A DNA stretch of 8,027 nt from an uncultured Acidimicrobiia bacterium (lineage in GTDB: Bacteria; Actinomycetota; Acidimicrobiia; Spongiisociales; UBA5794): NCBI GenBank assembly GCA_913031525.1, contig CAJWGC010000048.1:1-8027 (forward strand), read 5' to 3'. The notes under the pieces were generated by a model. It searched no databases and was not told where the DNA came from. It saw only the letters and a list, made by a program, of their open reading frames with translations. Each line of letters starts with the position of its first letter. The stretch's first letter is position 1. A program made the position numbers and the translations under genes. Below are positions 1 to 6,405 of the stretch, one piece after another.

Positions 1-471
1 TCGTTTTCTGCCGACCTCTCGTCCCTAATTGATGGGGAGATCTTCAGGGGAGGCGAGATACTGGCTACCTACGGCATCAGGTGGGTGATTTCCATGGGCG
101 ATACCCCCTTTGAGGAGGTTTTCAGAGCACAGCTCGATCTACAGCCGTTGGCGTTGCCTCAGGGTTCAGCTTTCGCTGTCGATGCCGAAGTTCCGATAAG
201 GGCAGTATTGACCGACGGTGGCAATTGGTCGTGGGGTCCCTCTGGTTACCAGGGAGAACCTGTTTTTGGGGGGCGTATTCGGCTGGCAGAAGCTTTTAAC
301 CCCGGTTGGGGTCCTGAAGCTGAGCAAGAAGGTTGGGCGGTTTCAGTGTCCACCGATGATGGCACAGCGCAATTCTCCCCGATCGAGCGGCGTCGTGATC
401 AAGCTCAAATCGCTGGAAGCGTGCTCGTAGTTCTCATATTGGCAGCATTTCTGGGGAGGAAGAAGAAGTGA
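1..471 (+). CDS. C-terminal part of a large membrane glycosyltransferase-like protein (5' truncated)
   Basis: The frame is open from base 1 and ends at TGA 469-471, giving 156 residues of a protein whose start lies outside the window. Visible: a soluble, probably beta-rich segment with a GIRWVISMGD strand, an AQLDL motif and an AEAFNPGWG segment, then one hydrophobic helix at about residues 136-151 and a basic GRKKK tail. This layout (extracytoplasmic cap, last membrane helix, cytoplasmic basic tail) resembles the C-termini of the very large multi-pass GT2/GT-C proteins encoded just before DUF5719 genes in many actinobacteria. The catalytic domain is not in view, so the assignment leans on this resemblance and on the DUF5719-like neighbour. 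The stop overlaps the next start by 4 nt (GTGA), so the two genes are probably co-translated. An ATG at 85 is internal and not the real start. Confidence 0.72.
   Translation, partial: SFSADLSSLIDGEIFRGGEILATYGIRWVISMGDTPFEEVFRAQLDLQPLALPQGSAFAVDAEVPIRAVLTDGGNWSWGPSGYQGEPVFGGRIRLAEAFNPGWGPEAEQEGWAVSVSTDDGTAQFSPIERRRDQAQIAGSVLVVLILAAFLGRKKK
453..460 (+). promoter_or_regulatory. Shine-Dalgarno sequence for the DUF5719-like gene
   Basis: GGGGAGGA lies 7 nt before the GTG at 468, inside the end of the preceding gene. It is one of the strongest ribosome-binding sites in the window and fixes the GTG at 468 as the start, even though it overlaps the upstream stop codon. Confidence 0.75.
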
Positions 472-1865
472 AGCGAATTACCGGCTCTTTATTGGCTGGT
501 GCTCTTGTGGCCGTGGCAATTCTTCTTCCAAAGCCTCCGGAAAGCTCTGGGCCCGAGTTCACTGGACCGGAACCACCTTCGATCGGAGCGTCAGCGATAA
601 GCAGTCTTTGGCACTGTGCTTGGCTAGAAAGTGGCGACGTCGTTGACGCAGCGTTTCTCATGGCCTCTGTCCCTCCATCTGACGTTCGTATCTCTCTTCC
701 AAGCGCTATTCCCAATGAGCCTCTGTTCGAAGAGGAGCTTGCCATTATCGGCCCTGGGTCGCGTGTCCAGAATGTCTCGGATCTAGTCAGATTCGGTGCC
801 TCGCCGGGTTCAGTCGAATTCAGTGATGGCCCGGCCGCGGTCGCTGCTTCGGTAATGAGCGATCGAATTCTTTCCGGCGATCGCTGTGTTCGAGCCGTTC
901 CCAAAGTCTGGTATATGCCGGGTGGAACTACTCGCGAAGGTCGCGAACTCATGGTTCGTGTTTTTAATCCTTTTTCCGATCTTGCCAAGGTGGTGATCCG
1001 AGGGGTGAGCGAATTCGGTGAGGAACCATTACCTGAATTGGGTGATGTGCTCGATGTACCAAGCAGATCCTGGATTGATATCGATCTTGGAGAGATCGCA
1101 CCTCTTCTCGACGACCTTCTTGTCATAGTCGAGGCACAGGAAGGGCTGGTTGTTCCTGCGATGTCGCTTGGTGCAGGAGAATCGGCCGATGAAGCGGCTT
1201 GGCCTGGCACCGGGCTGTCTACGAGATGGGATTTTCCTATTGTGACTATCGACGATCTTGTTCCAGAGCTTGTTCTTGCCAATCCAACACCTTCGCCTGT
1301 GACGATTGAAGTAGATGCTTACGGGATATTGGGTGCTGACCCGTCCATTCTTTTTGATGAAGTTGCTCCTGAATCACAACTGAGGGTTCCGTTACCGGAT
1401 ACCGGCGGCGCCCCGTACGGCGTTCGAGTCACTTCTTCTGGTTCGATAGCTGCCGTTATCGTCTCAGAGTCGCCGGTCGATCTTTCTGGAGAAGACATAG
1501 TTCTTTCCGATAACGCGGTCGAATCCATTCCGGAGTTGCGTATCGCTGGAACTGTTGGTGCTGTATCTCCCGCGTTGAGTTGGTTGTTACCCGGGGCCGG
1601 TTCTATACAGGACGCTCAGGAGAGTCTTTGGCTGATGAACACTTCTGATGGGTCCGCTACCGTGACTATCAAGCCTCTCGGGCTACGCGAACGAGCCCCT
1701 GAAAAGACAATTGTCGGTTCCGGAATGATCTCGGAAGTTGAGATATCAGACGATCCTGGAGTGACGAGTTATCTCGTTGAATCGACAATTCCGATTACCG
1801 TTGCATGGACTGCCACTGATTCTGCGGGTACCGTTTTTATAGCTGGAGTTGAGATCGGTGACTGA
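468..1865 (+). CDS. Exported DUF5719-like protein
   Basis: A 465-residue protein starting at GTG 468, chosen for the strong Shine-Dalgarno sequence 7 nt upstream and the GTGA overlap with the previous stop. The N-terminus has a short basic stretch (MKR) and a hydrophobic segment at about residues 7-20, so it is probably exported or anchored by an uncleaved helix, followed by a Pro-rich linker. The body is predicted beta-rich repeats; a WYMPGG motif at about 148-153 followed by VFNPF near 165 is typical of DUF5719 proteins, which are encoded next to large envelope glycosyltransferases in actinobacteria. No catalytic residues are recognisable and the family's function is unknown to me. It has only two cysteines, C50 and C140, which could form a disulfide outside the cytoplasm. 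Its stop overlaps the start of the thioredoxin-like gene. Confidence 0.8.
   Translation: MKRITGSLLAGALVAVAILLPKPPESSGPEFTGPEPPSIGASAISSLWHCAWLESGDVVDAAFLMASVPPSDVRISLPSAIPNEPLFEEELAIIGPGSRVQNVSDLVRFGASPGSVEFSDGPAAVAASVMSDRILSGDRCVRAVPKVWYMPGGTTREGRELMVRVFNPFSDLAKVVIRGVSEFGEEPLPELGDVLDVPSRSWIDIDLGEIAPLLDDLLVIVEAQEGLVVPAMSLGAGESADEAAWPGTGLSTRWDFPIVTIDDLVPELVLANPTPSPVTIEVDAYGILGADPSILFDEVAPESQLRVPLPDTGGAPYGVRVTSSGSIAAVIVSESPVDLSGEDIVLSDNAVESIPELRIAGTVGAVSPALSWLLPGAGSIQDAQESLWLMNTSDGSATVTIKPLGLRERAPEKTIVGSGMISEVEISDDPGVTSYLVESTIPITVAWTATDSAGTVFIAGVEIGD
1845..1848 (+). promoter_or_regulatory. Ribosome-binding site deciding the start of the thioredoxin-like gene
   Basis: GGAG sits 9 nt before GTG 1858 but directly abuts the alternative TTG at 1849. 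The spacing favours GTG 1858 as the true start. Confidence 0.5.
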
Positions 1866-2238
1866 TGTTGCTCTGCGATTACTTTTTGGTGTTTTCGCTT
1901 TAGTGGTCGCCATCGCTGCGGGAGCTTTGGCTCGCAGGCGTCGACGGGTTCAACAGCCAATCGCCGATATAACCTCGTTTGATTTTGAGGTTGCAGTATT
2001 GGTGTTTACTTCGACAGATTGCGCGAACTGTAAAAAGGTAATGAATCTTCTTTCGCGGTCCGGCGTATCAGTGCGAGAGATCACTTATGAACTAGAGCCT
2101 TCTCTCTTCGATCGCGCTGGCGTCAGCGCCGTTCCCCTCGTTGTTGTGGCGGGACGCGCTGAAAAGCCCAATTGGCAGCACGGTGGGAAACTGCGGTATC
2201 GAACTCTGCGGAGAGCGCTCTCTCGCGCCGGTTGGTGA
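1858..2238 (+). CDS. Membrane-anchored thioredoxin-like protein
   Basis: 126 residues from GTG 1858; a TTG at 1849 would add three residues but has no properly spaced ribosome-binding site. One hydrophobic helix covers about residues 5-25 and is followed directly by a run of five or six arginines. Then comes a thioredoxin-fold domain: a beta-strand VAVLVFTS, a redox motif C55-A-N-C58 at the start of a helix, and a later SAVPLVVV segment whose proline matches the cis-Pro of thioredoxins. The domain is short, so it may be a minimal thioredoxin or a glutaredoxin-like protein. The basic run after the helix predicts, by the positive-inside rule, that the redox domain faces the cytoplasm. The gene overlaps the DUF5719-like stop by 8 nt, so it belongs to the same operon. 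The partner protein is not known. Confidence 0.78.
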   Translation: MTDVALRLLFGVFALVVAIAAGALARRRRRVQQPIADITSFDFEVAVLVFTSTDCANCKKVMNLLSRSGVSVREITYELEPSLFDRAGVSAVPLVVVAGRAEKPNWQHGGKLRYRTLRRALSRAGW

Positions 2239-2331
2239 CAGAAATACTTGGATCAAAGGCGTAAGTCTTTTAGCTTCCGCGATCATGAAAACGTCGTTCC
2301 GCAGCTTTCAGGAAAAAAATATGAACTTCTT

Positions 2332-2676
2332 ATGCCGATAGATCGAGATGTCCTAGAGGCAATTCGGGATATGGGGGAGCACGAATTACGTCGTCTACTC
2401 ATGTTGGCGAGAGCTCGGCTTGAACAACGCGGGGTCGTTTTTGATGCAAGCGCGCCTGATGTCAAGTTGATGCAGCGAGCGGTGCGCTGCGGTAAGTCCG
2501 TTTGCCAGACCTGTCCTCATGGACCGTATTGGTACGCCTACTGGTGGGAGGACGGCAAACGTCGTTCTCGTTACGTAGGAAAGATCGACGATCTTCCAGA
2601 GATGGTCGACGTGGAAGGATCGAAGGATTCTTCAAGAACGACTCCGCCATCACTACGCTCTGTGAGCGATGGGTAG
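2332..2676 (+). CDS. Small Cys-rich protein, DUF6788-like
   Basis: 114 residues from ATG 2332. The N-terminal third (about 5-35) is charged and helical, probably a short coiled coil. The centre has C53-G-K-S-V-C58-Q-T-C61-P-H63-G-P-Y-W-Y, followed by a GKRRSRYVGK stretch. This CGK-x-x-C-x-x-C-x-HGPYWY pattern with a nearby basic RSRY segment resembles DUF6788 proteins, whose function I do not know; C53, C58, C61 and H63 could bind zinc and the basic stretch could bind nucleic acid. The tail is Ser-rich and probably disordered. The frame is open upstream to TTG 2248 (142 residues), but that start has no ribosome-binding site and the extension resembles nothing. ATG 2332 has only an AGGA about 18 nt away, so the start is uncertain. 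The stop overlaps the next gene by 8 nt. Confidence 0.68.
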   Translation: MPIDRDVLEAIRDMGEHELRRLLMLARARLEQRGVVFDASAPDVKLMQRAVRCGKSVCQTCPHGPYWYAYWWEDGKRRSRYVGKIDDLPEMVDVEGSKDSSRTTPPSLRSVSDG

Positions 2677-2875
2677 CGGCATCATCTCTGAGAGTATCGT
2701 ATGCGGCAGCTGTAGAGCCGACGGTGTTATCCGTATCGAGCTAGTTCTCGCTGCTGGGGCAGAGGTAGATTTCTTCTCTTGTCGCCTTTGTGATAATCGC
2801 TGGTGGAATCGCAATGGGTCCGAGCTCGCTCTTGATGCTGTTTTGGGTCTTGCCAGTCAACCCCGCGTCTTGTAA
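2669..2875 (+). CDS. Small zinc-ribbon protein
   Basis: 68 residues from ATG 2669 to TAA 2873-2875. It has two CxxC knuckles, C12-G-S-C15 and C38-R-L-C41, about 22 residues apart with beta-strand-like sequence between them, as expected for a zinc ribbon. The second knuckle is followed by DNRWW, a pattern seen in several small actinobacterial proteins. No enzyme residues are visible; it could bind nucleic acid or another protein. There is no clear Shine-Dalgarno sequence, but the start lies 8 nt inside the preceding gene, so translation is probably coupled to the DUF6788-like gene. Not recognised as a named family. Confidence 0.65.
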   Translation: MGSGIISESIVCGSCRADGVIRIELVLAAGAEVDFFSCRLCDNRWWNRNGSELALDAVLGLASQPRVL

Positions 2876-2883
2876 TCCAGGGC

Positions 2884-5151
2884 TTGACGCCCACTAGCCT
2901 TCGTTTTGTGAGTCCCACTGTGTTACCCGAATCGACTACGGCTCCTCCTCCGATGGAGGTTCTTAGCGGACGCCAGTCCAAAATTTTCGTACTGGTTGCT
3001 GTGGGACTTCCGACCATGGCGCTTTTCCTCATAGTGTCGGGTGTCCTGGGTGTACCCGAGTTCAATCGGGACTTTCCCTTTTTTCACCTCGATTGGAAGG
3101 CTCCAACACTGTTCTTTGCCAACACCCCTACCGGAGGCGACATGGGCGCTCATGTGCTGCTTCCGCAAATCCTCAAAGAGAACTTGCTTCCAGCGGGACG
3201 AATAGTCGGATGGTCAGATGCTTTTTACGCCGGTTTTCCAGCCATGTACTTTTACTTTCCGTTGCCGGCGCTTTTTACCGTAGCGGTCGACGTTTTGATT
3301 CCTTATGGCGTCGCGTTCAAGCTGAGCGTGATTCTGGGTCTGGTTCTTTTCCCTGCTTCGATTTATGTGTTGGCGAGAGGATTCGGGTTCTCGAGGATTG
3401 TGTCGGGATTTGCAGCCTTTGGCGGCTCGATGTACGTCTTTATGGAATCGTTCGCGATCTACGGTGGGAATCTAAAGTCGACGTTCGCTGGTGAATTTTC
3501 GTTTTCTTGGTCGTTGTCCTTAGCCTTTTTTTACCTCGGTGTCGTGGTCAAAGCGACACGAGAAGAAAGATCTTTGAGCCCGTTAGCCGGTGTTCTCTTG
3601 GCATTGACGGCAATGAGCCACGTGGTGACCACCGTGATCGTCGTAATAGCGACTATCCCGCTCTTGTTCAGGCGATCTGGAGCCAAGATCCTTTCCTTCT
3701 CGTGGGCGCTTGGACTTGCGTTGTCTGCTGCTTGGGCTCTTCCTCTTGTCACTGGTGTTTTCAGTGGGTTAACCACCGATATGAAATGGAGCTCAGTGGA
3801 GGGATGGGTCGGAGAGACTTTTGCTCCCGGGATCATCGCGACTCCATTACCGGATGAGTTCATTCCGATAGCCATTGTGGGGCTTATCGGCTTGGTGTGG
3901 ACGCTGATCCGAAGAGACGACGTTTCCGTACTAGTGATGATGACAATCCCACCGCTGTTTCTTTATGGATTGCTTCCAGAACTTGGTTTCACCGCTGTGT
4001 ACAACGGTCGGCTTCTTCCGTTTTGGTACCTAGGTACTTTCATTTTCGCTTCGATCGCTCTTGGCCTGGTAGTGAGCTCCATCGCTCGTTTCTATCCGAA
4101 ACGCAAGAAGGCTTTTGTATCGACGGCAACGTTGGCGCTGATCGTTTCAGCCAGCGTTGCTGGATTTGGCGTCAAGGACGCTCCCGGATGGATCACGTGG
4201 AACTTTGAAGGATACGAGGGAAAGGTCAACTATGGCGATTACAAGACGTTAATGGAGACGGTGGATGCATTGCCTCCTGGTCGGGTCATGTGGGAGCACA
4301 ACAATGACATCAATGGAAGATACGGAACGCCGATGGCTCTCATGTTGCTGCCGTTTTTTTCGCCGGGCCACACTTCTATGGAAGGAGTTTTTTTCGAATC
4401 ATCGATTACCACGCCGTTCCATTTTCTCAATCAGTCTGAAGTCAGCGAATTCCCTTCTCAGCCAGTGCGAGGTTTGAATTACAAGCGTCTCGACGTGGAA
4501 CGCGCTGTTTCCCACCTCGCTCTATACGACGTTTCCTACTACATCAGTGTGACTGATAAAGCTAGAGATGAGGCGATGGCCGTTGGGCTTGTTTCCGTAG
4601 CGACGATTGAACCTTGGACGATATTTAAGCTGCCGCAAACCTCTCTTGTTGATGTGGCGACCCGGCAGCCGGTTGTGTACGACGGCGAGGGATCTTTCGC
4701 TGATATGGCTCTTGAGTGGTACGACGATGTCGATTCTCTCGAATATTGGATCACAGCCGAAGGTCCTGACGATTGGCCTCGTATCGAAGAGCTCGATGAG
4801 CGCTTCGTTTTTGGCAAAAAATTCAGCGTCGGCGGGACGGTATCGGACGTGATTGCAGCGAACGATCGTATTGAGTTCACTACCGATGCGATTGGGGTTC
4901 CGCATCTTGTCAAAGTGTCTTACTTTCCAAATTGGGCAGTAACCGACGGTGGCAAAGGTCCGTATTACGCTGCTCCTTCTCTCATGGTCGTGGTTCCGGA
5001 TGACGAGCGAGTAGTACTCCAGTTCCAGCGGAGCGCTACTGAAAGACTGGGTAACTTTTTTTCGGGGGTAGGTATCGTCGGGGTCGCGATATGGGGATGG
5101 CGGAATTGTCATCGCCGTCGCGACGATTCTTTGTTAATTGACGTCCGATGA
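2884..5151 (+). CDS. Large multi-pass membrane protein, GT-C / PTPS-related-like putative glycosyltransferase
   Basis: Up to 755 residues. After a first membrane helix (about 34-55) comes a TGGDMGAH segment at 83-90; the acidic residue D86 in the first large external loop is where GT-C enzymes usually carry a catalytic Asp. The following AGFPAMYFYFPLP segment (116-128) fits the 6-pyruvoyl-tetrahydropterin-synthase-related membrane family (PF10131; the name is historical). About ten more helices run to about residue 430, then a soluble, probably extracytoplasmic domain of about 290 residues with an SYFPNWAV strand near its end, then a last helix at about 720-739 and an Arg-rich tail. Expected role: transfer of a sugar from a polyprenyl-phosphate donor to an envelope glycan or protein; the acceptor is unknown. 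The start is unsure: TTG 2884, GTG 2908, GTG 2920 and ATG 2953 are in frame and none has a good ribosome-binding site. Its stop overlaps gtrA by ATGA. Confidence 0.82.
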   Translation: MTPTSLRFVSPTVLPESTTAPPPMEVLSGRQSKIFVLVAVGLPTMALFLIVSGVLGVPEFNRDFPFFHLDWKAPTLFFANTPTGGDMGAHVLLPQILKENLLPAGRIVGWSDAFYAGFPAMYFYFPLPALFTVAVDVLIPYGVAFKLSVILGLVLFPASIYVLARGFGFSRIVSGFAAFGGSMYVFMESFAIYGGNLKSTFAGEFSFSWSLSLAFFYLGVVVKATREERSLSPLAGVLLALTAMSHVVTTVIVVIATIPLLFRRSGAKILSFSWALGLALSAAWALPLVTGVFSGLTTDMKWSSVEGWVGETFAPGIIATPLPDEFIPIAIVGLIGLVWTLIRRDDVSVLVMMTIPPLFLYGLLPELGFTAVYNGRLLPFWYLGTFIFASIALGLVVSSIARFYPKRKKAFVSTATLALIVSASVAGFGVKDAPGWITWNFEGYEGKVNYGDYKTLMETVDALPPGRVMWEHNNDINGRYGTPMALMLLPFFSPGHTSMEGVFFESSITTPFHFLNQSEVSEFPSQPVRGLNYKRLDVERAVSHLALYDVSYYISVTDKARDEAMAVGLVSVATIEPWTIFKLPQTSLVDVATRQPVVYDGEGSFADMALEWYDDVDSLEYWITAEGPDDWPRIEELDERFVFGKKFSVGGTVSDVIAANDRIEFTTDAIGVPHLVKVSYFPNWAVTDGGKGPYYAAPSLMVVVPDDERVVLQFQRSATERLGNFFSGVGIVGVAIWGWRNCHRRRDDSLLIDVR

Positions 5152-5651
5152 GATCCTATTTCAAGACCCTCTTGACCTGGGAAGTGGCCGGTCAATTCGC
5201 CAAGTTGGCCATGATCGGGGTCCTCAACACCGCGGTCTATTTCTCGCTGATCAATGTGTTACGTACGCTTGGAATCGAATTGTTAGCGAGGACCACTTTG
5301 GCTTTTGCTACTGCCACTCTCGTGTCCTATCTCTTCAATCGAAAGTGGACATTTCAGATTAAAGAAGGCTGGGCTTCTACTCGAGAGACCGCGACATTCT
5401 TCCTAATCAACAGCGTAGCGTGGGTGATGACCGCAGCTGTTGTGCTTTTCGCTGACGAGCGATGGGGTCCTTTGACGAGGTTAGAAGAGAATACCGCCAA
5501 TGTCGTTGCTGCTGGATTCGTTCTCTTTCCTAAGTTCGTTTCCTATCGGGATGTGGTTTTTCGATCGGCACTCCGTAAAGAAGGTAGGGGGCCATTCACT
5601 TCTTCAGCGACGGAACAAGACGGTTCTGGCCCAGATTCTGAGGGTGTCTGA
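5148..5651 (+). CDS. GtrA-family membrane protein (putative lipid-linked sugar translocation)
   Basis: 167 residues with four predicted membrane helices (about 16-40, 46-63, 81-102 and 115-131). The order QFAKLAMIGVLNTAVYF in helix 1, NRKWTF at 64-69 after helix 2, and a final helix with KFVSYRDVVF is diagnostic of the GtrA/DPMS family (PF04138). Members act with a polyprenyl-phosphate glycosyltransferase and are thought to help move the lipid-linked sugar across the membrane. Its ATG overlaps the stop of the GT-C-like gene (ATGA) and there is no separate ribosome-binding site, so the two are very probably translated together. The hydrophilic C-terminal tail after about residue 140 looks non-conserved, and its last 16 codons lie inside the convergent GT2 gene. 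Confidence 0.88.
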   Translation: MRSYFKTLLTWEVAGQFAKLAMIGVLNTAVYFSLINVLRTLGIELLARTTLAFATATLVSYLFNRKWTFQIKEGWASTRETATFFLINSVAWVMTAAVVLFADERWGPLTRLEENTANVVAAGFVLFPKFVSYRDVVFRSALRKEGRGPFTSSATEQDGSGPDSEGV

Positions 5652-6335
5652 GCCCATTTCCCACAGGGTTCTGATGCTCACTCCTCTTGAAGAAGCTCCC
5701 TCAGCGAGCTGCACCGGGATCTCCTTGATGTGGTGACCTCTCCGATGTAAATAGATGATCAGCTCGAGATCATAGGTGTAGCGCACTACGCGGAGATTTG
5801 GCAATACATCAGAGAGGGTTTCTCGTTTGAACGCTTTAAGCCCTGTTTGGGTTTCCGATACGGGAAGACGAAATAAGAGGCGAATTGTTCCGGAGAATAT
5901 TTTGCTCAGGGCGCGCCTCATCAGTGGATAGCGGCCTGGCTCCATTGCTCTTTTCTTAGTTCCGACAAGTGCATCTACGCCCGAATCGATGAGTGTTTCG
6001 ACAAACGTGGGTACTTGCTCTGGGGGTATATCTAAGTCGCCGTCTAGGAACACAACGATCGTGCCTCGAGATTTTTCGAAACCAGCCTGGAGGGCGGCGC
6101 CTTTTCCCCGGTTGGGAGTATGCCCGATGACCGTTACCTGAGGGTGCTGTATCGCAGCTGATTGCGCTTCAGTTCTAGTGGCGTCCGTGCTGCCGTCGTC
6201 CACAATGATAATTTCGAGATTATCCAGGTTTTGGAGAGCGTCGACCGTACGATCGATGCTCTCGCTGATCGATTCTTCGAGATTGAATACCGGCATCACG
6301 ATACTGACACCATGGAGCCGGGAAGCCTCGGACAT
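5604..6335 (-). CDS. GT2 glycosyltransferase, polyprenyl-phosphate mannose/glucose synthase-like
   Basis: 243 residues, ATG at 6335-6333 and TGA at 5606-5604. A single GT-A domain with the classic motif order: SIVMPVFN (11-18), VDDGSTD (45-51), NRGKG (75-79), DGDLD (98-102, the metal/nucleotide-binding DxD region), QTGLKAF (163-169) and YDLEL (188-192). This is the pattern of dolichyl-phosphate mannose synthase and GtrB/ArnC-like enzymes, which load a hexose from GDP- or UDP-sugar onto polyprenyl phosphate on the cytoplasmic face. There are no C-terminal membrane helices, as in the soluble DPM1-like type, so it probably needs a separate membrane partner; the adjacent GtrA fits. Mannose is suggested by the divergent phosphomannomutase gene, but motifs alone cannot tell mannose from glucose. 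No Shine-Dalgarno sequence precedes the ATG; a TAGACT box 9 nt upstream suggests a near-leaderless mRNA. Confidence 0.88.
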   Translation of the reverse strand: MSEASRLHGVSIVMPVFNLEESISESIDRTVDALQNLDNLEIIIVDDGSTDATRTEAQSAAIQHPQVTVIGHTPNRGKGAALQAGFEKSRGTIVVFLDGDLDIPPEQVPTFVETLIDSGVDALVGTKKRAMEPGRYPLMRRALSKIFSGTIRLLFRLPVSETQTGLKAFKRETLSDVLPNLRVVRYTYDLELIIYLHRRGHHIKEIPVQLAEGASSRGVSIRTLWEMGSDTLRIWARTVLFRR

Positions 6336-6344
6336 ACTGGAATG

Positions 6345-6350
6345 AGTCTA
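6345..6350 (-). promoter_or_regulatory. Putative -10 box for the GT2 gene
   Basis: On the minus strand TAGACT (matching the TAnnnT core) lies exactly 9 nt before the GT2 ATG. Transcription would begin about 2-3 nt before the ATG, giving a near-leaderless mRNA, which agrees with the absence of a Shine-Dalgarno sequence. No good -35 hexamer is visible. Confidence 0.5.
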
Positions 6351-6390
6351 GAGACAGCTATTCCATTGCCATTCTTCGAGCGGCGTCTCT

Positions 6391-6396
6391 TAGACT
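6391..6396 (+). promoter_or_regulatory. Putative -10 box for the phosphomannomutase gene
   Basis: TAGACT lies exactly 9 nt before ATG 6406, the same arrangement as on the opposite strand. A TTGCCA at 6366-6371 could serve as a -35 but with a long 19-bp spacer. A start site near 6403 would exclude the upstream TTG at 6400 and make the mRNA nearly leaderless. Confidence 0.5.
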
Positions 6397-6405
6397 TCGT
6401 TGCTT

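Larger units (their letters stand above)
6345..6396. repeat. Imperfect inverted repeat in the divergent promoter gap
   Basis: Left arm AGTCTAGAGAC (6345-6355) and right arm GTCTCTTAGACT (6385-6396) are exact reverse complements except for one extra T in the right arm; 29 bp separate them. Each arm reads GTCTC(T)TAGACT in the direction of the gene it faces. The arms may be two copies of one promoter element, paired operator half-sites, or both. The T-poor loop and the position between two start codons argue against a terminator. Confidence 0.7.

Noticed and set aside
876..884. GCGATCGC octamer resembling the HIP1 repeat
   Set aside because: Single occurrence within a coding region of generally GATC-rich sequence; no sign of a repeated element.
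434..1282. 282-codon open frame on the minus strand opposite the DUF5719-like gene
   Set aside because: Low-complexity Ser/Arg/Thr-rich translation without a recognisable domain, fully antisense to a well-supported gene with signal segment, ribosome-binding site and operon overlap.
2297..2325. Possible promoter TTCCGC-17 bp-TATGAA before the DUF6788-like ATG
   Set aside because: Both hexamers are poor matches and the gene sits inside a compact same-strand run; not enough to call.
211..4955. 14-nt identical stretch ACCGACGGTGGCAA at 211-224 and 4942-4955
   Set aside because: Both copies encode TDGG in different proteins; a single 14-nt match in 8 kb is within reach of chance and codon bias, with no flanking repeat structure.
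4522..5112. 196-codon open frame on the minus strand opposite the GT-C-like gene
   Set aside because: Composition is a shadow of the coding strand, with no domain, no start context and complete overlap with a strong gene.
5685..5715. Small hairpin AGCTC-n7-GAGCT near the gtrA/GT2 3' ends as a possible terminator
   Set aside because: Only a 5-bp stem, no T-run on either strand, and it lies inside the GT2 coding sequence.
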